Shown piece by piece: positions 45,850 to 55,008 of a DNA stretch of 64,000 nt. Origin of the DNA: an uncultured Bacteroidaceae bacterium. Lineage in GTDB: Bacteria > Bacteroidota > Bacteroidia > Bacteroidales > Bacteroidaceae. Under the pieces are notes generated by a model. That model had not been told where the DNA came from, made no database searches, and worked only from the letters and a program-made list of their open reading frames with translations. How positions within the stretch are numbered: position 1 is the stretch's first letter; every line of letters begins with the position of its first letter. The stretch spans positions 1 to 64,000 of the forward strand of contig CAJOLW010000005.1 in NCBI GenBank assembly GCA_905235525.1. Direction: 5' to 3'. Both the position numbers and the translations under genes were made by a program.

Positions 45850-46392
45850 TTATATCCATTTTCTTGCCCGTTCTTGCAGTTTTTGGGCACGTTCAAAACC
45901 CATATTCGCTGATTTTTCGATCAACTCACGCGCCACCTTATTATGGTTGTCGGCCTCACCCAAAATGCGGTGATAAATACCCAGCCAATAAGTTGCCTCA
46001 GCATTACCTTTATTCGACTTCTCTTCCAATTGTCGATTGATATAATTGATGTAGTCGTCAATGTTTATGTGCGAGTTGCCATACTGCTCTGCAATCATGT
46101 TCATCAGTGTACAACTTTCCTGTTCCGAGAACACCTCATTCTTACCCACGCAGAAATGACTCACATAATCCACCTGCTTCTTTGTGGCATAGAGACCGAA
46201 TGTGCTGGTCAGCGAATGCACCACGAGATGATTCACCGCAAATACAGCCACAGTCAGCACAATTCCCACCCAGAACCACACATCACTTTCATAGTAGCCA
46301 TACAACATCAATGGCACCGTTCCTATCAAGAAATAAGGAATCGGCGTACTGAAATAACGCTCAATGGCAATGCTATAGTAACTTCTCTTCAT
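45850..46392 (-). CDS. Membrane protein with a C-terminal Sel1-like helical repeat
   Basis: The 180-residue protein has two membrane helices (about 19-32, IPYFLIGTVPLMLYG, and 39-56, WFWVGIVLTVAVFAVNHLVV). A cytoplasmic-looking domain follows, with a Sel1/TPR-like repeat near the end (AEATYWLGIYHRIL, ARELIEKSANMGFERAQKLQ). No specific family is recognised. A promoter lies just upstream (46448-46478, minus). Function unknown. Confidence 0.7.
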   Translation of the reverse strand: MKRSYYSIAIERYFSTPIPYFLIGTVPLMLYGYYESDVWFWVGIVLTVAVFAVNHLVVHSLTSTFGLYATKKQVDYVSHFCVGKNEVFSEQESCTLMNMIAEQYGNSHINIDDYINYINRQLEEKSNKGNAEATYWLGIYHRILGEADNHNKVARELIEKSANMGFERAQKLQERARKWI

Positions 46393-46447
46393 TACACATT
46401 ATTATATATGTAGCAATATTCAGCACGTTCTCGAAATATTGCGGCGA

Positions 46448-46478
46448 CAAAGATACGACTTTTTCGGCAACGCATCAA
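46448..46478 (-). promoter_or_regulatory. Promoter of the 45850-46392 gene
   Basis: On the minus strand TTG (46478-46476) and TATCTTTG (46455-46448) are 20 bases apart, 55 bases before the ATG. Confidence 0.6.
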
Positions 46479-46539
46479 GAAAAAAATCCATAAAAGAATG
46501 ATTGGAATATATCATCGGCGATTATTGGCAGAATTTTAT

Positions 46540-46547
46540 TATCTTTG
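46540..46547 (+). promoter_or_regulatory. -7 box of the AraC gene
   Basis: TATCTTTG lies 21 bases before the ATG at 46569; no well-spaced TTTG is seen upstream. Confidence 0.5.
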
Positions 46548-46568
46548 CGCCATAATTGCTGAAACAAG

Positions 46569-47468
46569 ATGAGTGATAAAACACTACAACGGGTAACGAG
46601 CCACTTTATGCATGACCTGTATGATAATCAGGACTGTGGACAACGAACTAGCGACGGACTGCTTTTCATCCGTCGTTTGGGCGACCGGTCTTCAAGAGTA
46701 TTTAGCAGCGGAAGGCCATTCCAAATAGACCAACTGCACATCGGCATCGTCACGAGTGGTGAACAGGACGTGACAGTTAACTTGCGGCAGTACCACCTGA
46801 CAAAAGGCCTCCTATTGGTGGCTTCGCCAGAGAGCATCATGCAAGAAAACAGACGCACGGAGAACTTCGACATGCAAGTCATCCACGTGAACGACGAGTT
46901 GCTGCGCAGGTTGTTCGGTGACCAAATTCCTCTACTTTTCACCCATCGTATGAACAACCTATTACTATACCTTGACGAGGCTGTATTTGAACTCCTGCAG
47001 ACCATGCTCAACACTCTGTGGAAGGTCATCCACACCGATTTCGAATCCAGCCGCGACCATTTGTTGGTAGCCATTCTCAGCCTCATTACAGACCTCTCAA
47101 AACGTGACAAGCAGAATTATGGGAACCACCAGCCAAGGAACGTGGCAGTGTTCAATAGGTTCCTTAGTCTCGTGGCCGAGCACTGCGACAGCCAGCGCAC
47201 ACTCAACTTTTACGCAGACAAACTCTGTCTGAGCAAGCAATATTTAGGTAACATCATCATGGAGGTGAGCCATCGCACCGCCCACGAGTGGATAGACGAG
47301 GCCACCATCGCCCGCATCAAGGTGATGCTACTGCACAGCACAACTACGCTCAACGAAATCAGTGAGCGTATGTCGTTCGCTGAACCATCCCACTTCTCCC
47401 GTTATTTCAAGCGTCTAACGGGTTTCACACCCATTGAATACCGCAAGTCGAACAAGAATTCCATGTAG
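46569..47468 (+). CDS. AraC-family transcriptional regulator
   Basis: The 299-residue regulator has an N-terminal cupin-like effector domain (about 40-130, PFQIDQLHIGIVTSGEQDVT, LTKGLLLVASPESIMQ). The C-terminal double helix-turn-helix (about 195-295) reads LNFYADKLCLSKQYLGNIIM and EISERMSFAEPSHFSRYFKR. It converges on the efflux operon (13 bases between stops), and a second AraC gene stands at the operon's other end. Control of the efflux genes is suggested by position only. Confidence 0.9.
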   Translation: MSDKTLQRVTSHFMHDLYDNQDCGQRTSDGLLFIRRLGDRSSRVFSSGRPFQIDQLHIGIVTSGEQDVTVNLRQYHLTKGLLLVASPESIMQENRRTENFDMQVIHVNDELLRRLFGDQIPLLFTHRMNNLLLYLDEAVFELLQTMLNTLWKVIHTDFESSRDHLLVAILSLITDLSKRDKQNYGNHQPRNVAVFNRFLSLVAEHCDSQRTLNFYADKLCLSKQYLGNIIMEVSHRTAHEWIDEATIARIKVMLLHSTTTLNEISERMSFAEPSHFSRYFKRLTGFTPIEYRKSNKNSM

Positions 47469-47481
47469 CACAAACTTGAAT

Positions 47482-48906
47482 CTATAACTGTCCTGTTGCC
47501 TTACGATATCTCGTTATAGCGAGCGAAAGTTGGCAACGAGCTTCCACCTGGCTTGCCAAGGCTTTCTGATAAAGAGTCTGAGCCTCAAGAAGGTCGGACA
47601 GAGACTCCATACCTGCATCATAACTTTTGCGTGCCATGCGGAGGTTCTCTGTGGCTTGCTCCAAACTGCGGGTAGTGACCTCCAGTTCCAAACGGGCCTC
47701 ATCTACGTTGTTCGCTTCACGGGTTACTTCGAGCCGCATCTGATCCAACATGTCCTGTTGCTCCACACGAGCCTGTTCCGCCTCCATACGTGCTGCACGC
47801 ACCTTGTTGCGCCCCTCGCCGAAATGGTACAGAGGGATGCTTACATTAAGCAATGCTGCAAAGTTACCAACGTCAAATAGATGGCTCTCGTTCACTTTAA
47901 CACCATAAAGGTAACTATATCCTGCCATAATCCCAACTTGTGGAAGAAATTCTGCCCGTTCAATGCGCACCTTCTGATCTGCTAATTGCACCTTTTGGTC
48001 TAACATTATTGCCTCAGGGCGCATCGTCTGGAAATCTATGCCAGCAGCAACAAACTCTGTTCCTGTCTCAACTTGAGAGGGAGATTGTGTAACTGCATCT
48101 ATTGGGGTGTCTAACGGCAATGCTATCTGCCGACACAAATTCATACGTGCCAGTCGCAGAGCATTCTCGGTCTGATGCAGTTGCAGTTCCGCCTCATTCT
48201 TCTTCACATCCACCTTGAGCACATCATTGTATGAAGCCAAGCCGTGAGCACGTGCCGCCACAACATCATGCTTAAGCGTTTGTAACAGACTGTCATACAG
48301 CAAAGCGACAACACGCATTTCCGTAGCACGCACAAGTAGAGCATAGGCCTCCTCTGTATTGACAATGACCTGAGCCTTAGTAAGCCGTTCATTCTGTCTT
48401 GCCATGCTACTTGCCAACTGGCTCATCTTGTAGCCAGCAGTAATCTTGCCACCCATATAGATTGGCTGTTCCACAGAGATACCAGTCAGTATAACATTTC
48501 CTATCTTATATTTGTATTCCTTTCCAGGGAAGTAGGCGTATTGCTGAAAAACTGGTGTTACACCATCTGCTTGCATCATGGGTTGCCCTGTAGCAGGATT
48601 GGTCATGACATTCGGTTGCATGGTACCATCAGTGCCTGGGATGAAAGTTGGCAGATAACCCGAAGAGAGATTGAGCGAGCCATCCGCAGAACTATAGAGG
48701 TCTCGTGCCGACACTTTGAAATTAGGCAGGAAGTTAGCCTTCATAGATGCCATAGTGTAATCGCGCTGGCGAGTTAGCAGGCGTGCATTCTCAATCTGTC
48801 GATTCGCTCTGAGTGCCATACTGATGCAACTGTCGAGCGAGAGAATCTGAGCCGAAACAAACAGCGTGAAGAACACTGCGGAAAATAATATTGTAAATCG
48901 TTTCAT
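47482..48906 (-). CDS. TolC-family outer-membrane efflux channel
   Basis: The 474-residue protein has a signal peptide (ends SAQ) and two long OEP helical repeats (e.g. ALRANRQIENARLLTRQRDY, SYNDVLKVDVKKNEAELQLH, LRMARKSYDAGMESLSDLLE). It would form the outer-membrane exit duct. It is the last gene of the operon, one base after the RND pump gene, and completes the tripartite system with the upstream pump and adaptor. Confidence 0.92.
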   Translation of the reverse strand: MKRFTILFSAVFFTLFVSAQILSLDSCISMALRANRQIENARLLTRQRDYTMASMKANFLPNFKVSARDLYSSADGSLNLSSGYLPTFIPGTDGTMQPNVMTNPATGQPMMQADGVTPVFQQYAYFPGKEYKYKIGNVILTGISVEQPIYMGGKITAGYKMSQLASSMARQNERLTKAQVIVNTEEAYALLVRATEMRVVALLYDSLLQTLKHDVVAARAHGLASYNDVLKVDVKKNEAELQLHQTENALRLARMNLCRQIALPLDTPIDAVTQSPSQVETGTEFVAAGIDFQTMRPEAIMLDQKVQLADQKVRIERAEFLPQVGIMAGYSYLYGVKVNESHLFDVGNFAALLNVSIPLYHFGEGRNKVRAARMEAEQARVEQQDMLDQMRLEVTREANNVDEARLELEVTTRSLEQATENLRMARKSYDAGMESLSDLLEAQTLYQKALASQVEARCQLSLAITRYRKATGQL

Positions 48907-48907
48907 T

Positions 48908-51900
48908 TTAGTCTGTTATATGGAAAAAGAGTGCATAGAGAACAGGGATAATAATAAGGGTGATGATGGTACCCATGAAGAGACCACCCATAATTGTGGC
49001 TGCCATAGAACCAAACATGGCATCGGGCAACAGAGGCACCATACCGAGGATGGTGGTGGATGCAGCCATCATGACAGGGCGCAGGCGCGAGAGCGAAGAG
49101 TCGATAAGAGCCTGACGCGGTGGCTTCCCTTCGCTTATCTCCAGTTTTATCTCATCCATCAGCACTATGCCGTTTTTCAACATCATGCCGATTAGTCCGA
49201 GCACACCCACTATTGCCACAAACCCGAAGGTTGTGCCAGAAACCAGTACGGCAGGGATGACACCGATAAGAATCATCGGGATACAGCAGAAAAGGATGGT
49301 TGGCGTTTTGTAGTCCTTGAAGAGCATGATGAGAATGACAATCATGAGGATGATGGATAAGGGGAAATTCTTGAAGAGATACTGCTTTGAGTGGTCAGAA
49401 GCCTCCTTCTCACCAGCCCACGAGAGGGTATAACCCTCTGGTAACTGCATCTTCTGCAATTCTGCATCCACCACTTGCCGTGCAGCCTCTGTGCCCATAC
49501 CCTCAACAGGTGAGCACTGTACGCGCTGGGCACGCTGACCGTTAAAACGGATGACCAACGGGTCTTCCCACTCAACTTTGACGCCATCACCCACCTGTCG
49601 CAGCGGTGTACTGGCAAGCATGTGCTCTAAAAGGTCGGGCACTCTTAACCTACCAGAAATTACACCCTCCAGAGTTTCACGATTTGCCACACTGACAAAA
49701 TTGGGTAATAGGCTGAAAACACTGGCTTCGCTAAGGTCATCGATAGGCTTTCCGTCAGCATCAAGAGTCTTCAGATAAATGGGCTGATTGTGTATGCCAT
49801 CATAGAATGAGCCAACAGGTATGCCATCGGTGGCACTCAACAGAGTGGTACCGACCTCCTGACGTGAGAGTCCCTGCTGACGTGCGTTCTGCTGATTATA
49901 GTCAGCCACCAGTATAGGCACCGGTGGAGCCCAGTCTGTAGTGATGAGACGTACAACGCCCGTACGTATCATGGCAGCCCGACAAGAGTCGGCGAGTTGA
50001 TGAAGAACAGCGGGATCTGGACCAGAGAATCGTGCCTCGATGGGGTATTTCTTGTACATCAGATTGTAACGTTTCAGTTTGACGTAAGCATCGGGGAAGC
50101 GCTCACTGATTTGAGTTTGCAAACTTTCCATGTTTTTCACCAGTGCATCAGCATCTTTGAAATCAATAATAAGTTCACCATATGATAACGTGGGGGTAGC
50201 AATGCTGCGCACAAGGTTATATCTTGATGGCGTACCACCGGTTGAAGACACGATATGGGTCACGTCAGGGCATTGGCGCAGCAGCGACTGAATGCTGTCC
50301 AAATCACGCTGCACACGGGTTTGCTCCATACCTTCGGGGAGTCTGTACTCCATATACAACTGATTGTAAGTCATGTCTGGAAAGAATCCTTGCGGAAGGA
50401 ATCGGTAGCAGAAGACACTCCCGATAAACATGGCTACAAGTATTGCCAGCACTGACCACCGATGCCCCAAACTGTAGGTCAAGATGGTGCGCAGGACACG
50501 ATTCATTAAGGGTTCCTTCTTATCCTTATTCGCATTTCCATGGTCTGTGTTTGACTTTACCAGTGAATCGGAGGAAGACTCCCTGAACAGATATCTGCCT
50601 CCCATCAGAGGGACATGTATCAGTGCAAGAATCCAACTTAATAAAAGTGAAACTGCTATGACGATAAACAAGTCGCGCACGTAGATACCTGTAGTATCAG
50701 GCGACATGAAGATAGGCAGAAAAGCCAAAATGGCTATGAATGTGGCTCCCAACAGCGGCATAGCAGTTTTTCGTCCAATGGCAGTGAGGGCTTCCATACG
50801 AGGCTTGCCAGCGTCCTTTGCCACCAAAATGCCATCTACGATAACAATGGCATTATCCACCAGCATACCCATTGCCAGAATGAAAGCCGCAAGCGAAACA
50901 CGCTGCAATGTTCCGTTCTGTGTATAAAGCACCAAGATACTGCCCAACACAATAACCACCAGTTCAAGTCCAATCATGAGTCCACTACGCAAACCCATCG
51001 AGAATATGAGTATGACAACCACAAGCAGCACCGATTCCAACAGATTAATGAGGAATGTGGAGAGAGCCTCTGTGACACATTCCGGTTGGAAAAACACCTT
51101 GTGGAACTCCACACCGGCAGGCAAGCGGTTTTTGCGAATACTCTCCATACGTTTTTGTACGGCGGCTCCCACTTTGGTGACATCGTTACCAGTCTGTACA
51201 GATATGCTCAGACCTAAAGCACGCTGTCCGTCATACTGCATTGCAGCACGTACAGGTTCGTCATAACCCATATTCACATCTGCCAATCGCACCTGATCTT
51301 TCTCATGCCCCTGAATGATGAGGCTTGCTATGTCCTCAACAGTTCGATATTTGTCGTTGACAGTAATGCGGATTCGGTTATCACCAGCGTGGTAGTAACC
51401 ACTATATACACTTGCATTTTGGCCATTTAGCGTCTGGATCACTTCGAGGGGGGCAACACCGAGATTGGTAAGTTTGTCTTGATGAAGGGAGACATTGATG
51501 CACTCAGTACGCTTACCATAAATGTCAATGCGCCCAACACCGTCAACAGAACTCAGTTCACGCTTGATAAACTCGGCATAGTCAGACAACTGACGGTCAG
51601 TCAGCCCATCTCCAGTGACGGCATAGAACATGCCAAACACATCGCCAAAATCATCACGTACAGTAACACTGCTCACACCTTCTGGCAGACGCGTGGCTTC
51701 CACCTTGCGCCGCATAATGTCCCATTGCTGTTCCAGTTCCTCTACTGGCACCGTATTCATCAGTTCCACAGTAATGATGCACATGTCGGCATAGCAATAA
51801 CTCTCCATGGTATAGACAGTGTTCATCTGTTTGACACTCTTCTCAATTGGATCCACGACCTCCAGTTCCATCTGATGAGCAGATGCGCCAGGATAGACAC

Positions 51901-52051
51901 CGATAATCAATGCCTGACGCACCTTAATCTCGGGATCCTCGAGTTTTGGCATTTCATAATAAGCAAATATGCCGCCAATCACCAGCACGGCAATCAGAAA
52001 CGAAACAAGTTTGCTATTTTTAAAGGCCCAACGGCCAAAATCTATTTCCAT
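48908..52051 (-). CDS. RND-family efflux pump (AcrB/MexB-like)
   Basis: The 1047-residue inner-membrane proton antiporter has two 6-helix halves with large periplasmic loops. Visible are the first helix (NSKLVSFLIAVLVIGGIFAY), VYPGASAHQMELEVVDPIEK, and helix 4 with AAFILAMGMLVDNAIVIVDG, whose Asp pairs with those of proton relays. The second half has FVAIVGVLGLIGMMLKNGIV and SRLRPVMMAASTTILGMVPL. Length and motifs fit the HAE1 drug/hydrophobe group rather than the CusA metal group, but substrate cannot be read from sequence. The 66-base gap to the adaptor gene is filled with TTTAGGGTT-like repeats. Confidence 0.93.
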   Translation of the reverse strand: MEIDFGRWAFKNSKLVSFLIAVLVIGGIFAYYEMPKLEDPEIKVRQALIIGVYPGASAHQMELEVVDPIEKSVKQMNTVYTMESYCYADMCIITVELMNTVPVEELEQQWDIMRRKVEATRLPEGVSSVTVRDDFGDVFGMFYAVTGDGLTDRQLSDYAEFIKRELSSVDGVGRIDIYGKRTECINVSLHQDKLTNLGVAPLEVIQTLNGQNASVYSGYYHAGDNRIRITVNDKYRTVEDIASLIIQGHEKDQVRLADVNMGYDEPVRAAMQYDGQRALGLSISVQTGNDVTKVGAAVQKRMESIRKNRLPAGVEFHKVFFQPECVTEALSTFLINLLESVLLVVVILIFSMGLRSGLMIGLELVVIVLGSILVLYTQNGTLQRVSLAAFILAMGMLVDNAIVIVDGILVAKDAGKPRMEALTAIGRKTAMPLLGATFIAILAFLPIFMSPDTTGIYVRDLFIVIAVSLLLSWILALIHVPLMGGRYLFRESSSDSLVKSNTDHGNANKDKKEPLMNRVLRTILTYSLGHRWSVLAILVAMFIGSVFCYRFLPQGFFPDMTYNQLYMEYRLPEGMEQTRVQRDLDSIQSLLRQCPDVTHIVSSTGGTPSRYNLVRSIATPTLSYGELIIDFKDADALVKNMESLQTQISERFPDAYVKLKRYNLMYKKYPIEARFSGPDPAVLHQLADSCRAAMIRTGVVRLITTDWAPPVPILVADYNQQNARQQGLSRQEVGTTLLSATDGIPVGSFYDGIHNQPIYLKTLDADGKPIDDLSEASVFSLLPNFVSVANRETLEGVISGRLRVPDLLEHMLASTPLRQVGDGVKVEWEDPLVIRFNGQRAQRVQCSPVEGMGTEAARQVVDAELQKMQLPEGYTLSWAGEKEASDHSKQYLFKNFPLSIILMIVILIMLFKDYKTPTILFCCIPMILIGVIPAVLVSGTTFGFVAIVGVLGLIGMMLKNGIVLMDEIKLEISEGKPPRQALIDSSLSRLRPVMMAASTTILGMVPLLPDAMFGSMAATIMGGLFMGTIITLIIIPVLYALFFHITD

Positions 52052-52060
52052 ATATGACCA

Positions 52061-52117
52061 TTAAAACTTTAACGTTAACCCTAACGTTACCTTAAACTCT
52101 ATACTTTAACCCTAAAC
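52061..52117. repeat. TTTAGGGTT/taacgttaa repeats between adaptor and pump genes
   Basis: The gap consists of degenerate copies of taaactct and taaccctaa with a palindromic taacgtta pair. It resembles the ctaaactc stretches elsewhere in the window. Confidence 0.5.
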
Positions 52118-53179
52118 TCACAATAATCCTCCCACGTTGGTCTTACTGGGTTGTGCAGCAGGTCGCACAGCCTCTCCGTCTGTGAGTGTATTTACACCTG
52201 AAACAACAATCTGATCGCCAGCCTTGAGACCTTTGACAATCTCCACGTTTCCATTGTTGTGGACACGTCCCAGAGTCACCGCTGTACGATGTATACGTCC
52301 GTCAGCATACACAAAGACCGCAGAAGCATCTCCTGTACGACAGACTGCACTCAATGGCACTAATGCTGGTTTTGAATCGTCATCTCTGAATGTTATCTGC
52401 ACCATTGACGACATACCTGGAGTGATTTGCGGATGGTCTCCCTGCAGTGCGAGACGTACCTCGTAAAGTTGATTTACATTGGCTTGGCGGGCTATACTAA
52501 GCAACGTCAAGGGGAACTGTTCTCCTGGCAGCACATCGAAGCGGGCTGAGAACGATGAAAACTGGTCACTACGCAAGTTCTCGGAGGCTGGAATGTTGAT
52601 GACAACCTCAGTCTGACCTTGACCAATCAGTGACAAGACAGGCATTCCGCTGCCAACAGTCTCGTGAGCATCGTGTAGCACGTTCTGAACATAGCCATCG
52701 AAAGGTGCACGCAACAAACAGTCGTTCAACTGATCCTTGCAATGCTGAAGTTTCTGAGTAATCTGCTGTAAACCATAACGAGCCTTATCATAATTGTTGG
52801 CTGTTCCCACACTGTCTGCATAGAGTGCCATCACACGGTTCGCTTCTGCCTTCACCTGTGTGTATTCCGCCTCGGCTGCAGCCAGTTGCACACGGTAGTC
52901 GCGGTCGTCCATTTGAGCAATCACCTGTCCGCGACGTACATGGTCTCCTGTATGTACAGACACCTTCAGCAGTGTGCCAGACACGCGAAACGACACATTG
53001 GCTTCATTGGCGGCTCGGGTGCGTCCCGGGTATGTCGCAACATTGGCAACATCATTCTCCTTTACTGTCTGTACGAGCACCAAACGTCCGTCGGTCGTCT
53101 GATTCTTCACTTTGTCGCACCCTGTCAACAGCATCAAGACAGTACACGACAGCATGATAAAACACGTCTTTATTCTCAT
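52118..53179 (-). CDS. RND periplasmic adaptor (membrane fusion protein), lipoprotein
   Basis: The 353-residue protein has a lipoprotein signal with MLLTGCDKVK (lipobox Cys21). The adaptor layout follows: YPGRTRAANEANVSFRVSGT (lipoyl half), VHTGDHVRRGQVIAQMDDRD, a helical hairpin (about 75-155), LLRAPFDGYVQNVLHDAHET and the beta-barrel TPGMSSMVQITFRDD. It links the pump to the outer-membrane channel and is the first gene of the operon. Possible -7 boxes (minus TATCTTTG at 53360-53353 and TAACTTTG at 53289-53282) precede it. Confidence 0.93.
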   Translation of the reverse strand: MRIKTCFIMLSCTVLMLLTGCDKVKNQTTDGRLVLVQTVKENDVANVATYPGRTRAANEANVSFRVSGTLLKVSVHTGDHVRRGQVIAQMDDRDYRVQLAAAEAEYTQVKAEANRVMALYADSVGTANNYDKARYGLQQITQKLQHCKDQLNDCLLRAPFDGYVQNVLHDAHETVGSGMPVLSLIGQGQTEVVINIPASENLRSDQFSSFSARFDVLPGEQFPLTLLSIARQANVNQLYEVRLALQGDHPQITPGMSSMVQITFRDDDSKPALVPLSAVCRTGDASAVFVYADGRIHRTAVTLGRVHNNGNVEIVKGLKAGDQIVVSGVNTLTDGEAVRPAAQPSKTNVGGLL

Positions 53180-53281
53180 ATGTTTTTAAATTAACTTTTA
53201 ACTTATTCTATAGATGTTCATGACATTTTCGAATGTCCGATTTAGAAAGTCACCTGTGTCACATTTTTTCGAATCAGATTA

Positions 53282-53360
53282 CAAAGTTAGCAAATCCTAT
53301 AGGGTTTATCGCTTTTTCTCTGCAACCAAAAACGTCTCGTTCTTAAATAGAACAAAGATA
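53282..53360 (-). promoter_or_regulatory. Two -7 boxes upstream of the efflux operon
   Basis: TAACTTTG (53289-53282) and TATCTTTG (53360-53353) on the minus strand lie 103 and 174 bases upstream of the adaptor start. Neither has a well-spaced TTTG, which would fit activator-dependent promoters. No gene occupies 53180-53463. Confidence 0.4.
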
Positions 53361-53400
53361 CAAACATTTGTGACATTAAAGAAAAGAAAAATGTATAACA

Positions 53401-53433
53401 TTGTAATCAGAATCAGAAAAATGTGTATCTTTG
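53401..53433 (+). promoter_or_regulatory. Promoter of the second AraC gene
   Basis: TTG (53401-53403) and TATCTTTG (53426-53433) are 22 bases apart, 30 bases before the ATG at 53464. Confidence 0.65.
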
Positions 53434-53463
53434 CAGTCAGATTCTCTTCAGAGCGAAAAAAAC

Positions 53464-54354
53464 ATGGAGTATCAAGGATTAAATTACACTGATGGCGATG
53501 TCATCGTTTTCGAACAGTTTGGAGACTTTTTCCAATCAGAAACCAACAGTGGCCAATGGACTATGCAGCAACAGTTCTCTGCCATGAACATGGTGGTATT
53601 GCTGGTGTGCTATCGGGGAACAGTGCAACTTCGTCTTAACGGACATGACTACAAGACCACTCCCGGACAGGGACTGGCTTTGCTGCCATCAGCAATCATC
53701 GAGCGGCTGATGGTGTCGCCCGACGTGCATATACGTGGTTTCGGCTTTGCGGTGACAGCGATGGAGAACATGTTCTATATCTATCGGCGAACGTGGGAAG
53801 AGGCTCTCTCGTTGAACGACAATCCACTGGTTTGCCTCACTGAAGAACAGATGCAAGTGGCTGAACACCTCTACCAGATAGCACAATTGGAACGGAGGAT
53901 GACAGACTCTCGGCATTACCGCCCCATGATGCGTTCGCTTGCACAGTCATTGCTCTACATGTTAGCCGATATCATCAGCAGCACATCTGCCGAATCCGAC
54001 ATGTTGTCCTCATCCAAGGAACAGCAGTTCAAACGTTTCGTGCAGTTGCTATGGGCCAGTGGGGGCAAGGAACGCAAGGTTGCGTACTTTGCCAACCAGA
54101 TGTGCATCACACCCAAATACCTCTCTGTCATCGTACGTGAGTCATGCGGAAAAACACCCATACAAATGATTCATAGTTACACGACCAACATGATTGCCCA
54201 GCGGCTACGAGCCACAGACTTGAGCATTAAGGAAATTGCCCATGAACTGAACTTCAGCAATGAATCTTTCTTTGGTCGCTACGTCAAGCAGCATCTGGGA
54301 TATTCCCCTGGTAAATACCGGGAAAGAATGCACAAGGAAGGATGGAAGAGTTGA
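53464..54354 (+). CDS. AraC-family transcriptional regulator, divergent from the efflux operon
   Basis: The 296-residue regulator has an N-terminal cupin-like half (LLVCYRGTVQLRLNGHDYKT, TPGQGLALLPSAIIERLM) and a C-terminal AraC DNA-binding half (KVAYFANQMCITPKYLSVIV, SIKEIAHELNFSNESFFGRY). The start at 53464 is chosen because the promoter -7 box overlaps the longer frame. It is divergent from the adaptor gene with a shared 284-base control region, so it is the leading candidate for controlling the efflux operon. Confidence 0.92.
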   Translation: MEYQGLNYTDGDVIVFEQFGDFFQSETNSGQWTMQQQFSAMNMVVLLVCYRGTVQLRLNGHDYKTTPGQGLALLPSAIIERLMVSPDVHIRGFGFAVTAMENMFYIYRRTWEEALSLNDNPLVCLTEEQMQVAEHLYQIAQLERRMTDSRHYRPMMRSLAQSLLYMLADIISSTSAESDMLSSSKEQQFKRFVQLLWASGGKERKVAYFANQMCITPKYLSVIVRESCGKTPIQMIHSYTTNMIAQRLRATDLSIKEIAHELNFSNESFFGRYVKQHLGYSPGKYRERMHKEGWKS

Positions 54355-54483
54355 AAAGAAGGAAGAATTGAAGAAAAGAACTACCAATAACATTTATTCG
54401 TTCTTTTAATCAGTTTTCTTGTAAGATTGTCGTATCAATCAAGTCTTTTTTATATATATGTAAAGATCAATTTCGGAAAAATC

Positions 54484-54969
54484 ATGAAGAAAGGAGATAA
54501 AGTCAGATTCTTAAACGATGTAGGTGGGGGAATCATCACAGATATCCGACCGGGAGGCATCGTGATGGTGAAAGATGCCGACGGGTTTGACATTCCCATG
54601 CCACAGAGTGAAGTAATAGTGATTGGAACAGAAAAAGAGAAACCTGAAGCAGGGAAAAAGCAGGCCGTGACGAGAATGGAAAGGCAAGCCACGCCCCCAC
54701 AGACAGAGAAGCCCAAAGAAGAAAACCTCAATGGGATGGAATACCTCAAGTCGAAAACTGTCACCCGCAATGAGGACGAAGACAGTTCCATAGATGAGAA
54801 TCTCGAAGCGCGCATTGTCCGGCTCGAAATGACCATTCAGAAACTCGAGACACGCATTGCCCGTCTTGAAGCAGAGAACAACCTGCGGAAGAACGAAAGA
54901 AGCATGAAACGAGCCACTCCTCCCAAACCTTCCAAACCCACCACGCTGGAAGACCTTCAGATACTTTAA
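54484..54969 (+). CDS. DUF2027-type N-terminal domain protein, short form
   Basis: The 161-residue protein begins KKGDKVRFLNDVGGGIITDI, GGIVMVKDADGFDIPMPQSE, the SH3-like start of the DUF2027/Smr-domain proteins of Bacteroidota. A charged linker and a coiled coil (about 112-138, LEARIVRLEMTIQKLETRIA) follow. The C-terminal Smr domain of the long form is absent. It ends THLEDLQIL-like after a Pro/Lys-rich stretch. The ATG at 54484 fits the family start. The acyl-CoA ligase gene follows 39 bases later. Confidence 0.65.
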   Translation: MKKGDKVRFLNDVGGGIITDIRPGGIVMVKDADGFDIPMPQSEVIVIGTEKEKPEAGKKQAVTRMERQATPPQTEKPKEENLNGMEYLKSKTVTRNEDEDSSIDENLEARIVRLEMTIQKLETRIARLEAENNLRKNERSMKRATPPKPSKPTTLEDLQIL

Positions 54970-55008
54970 TCTATCACTCATTCAACAACTAAAAGACACC
55001 ACCGAGTT

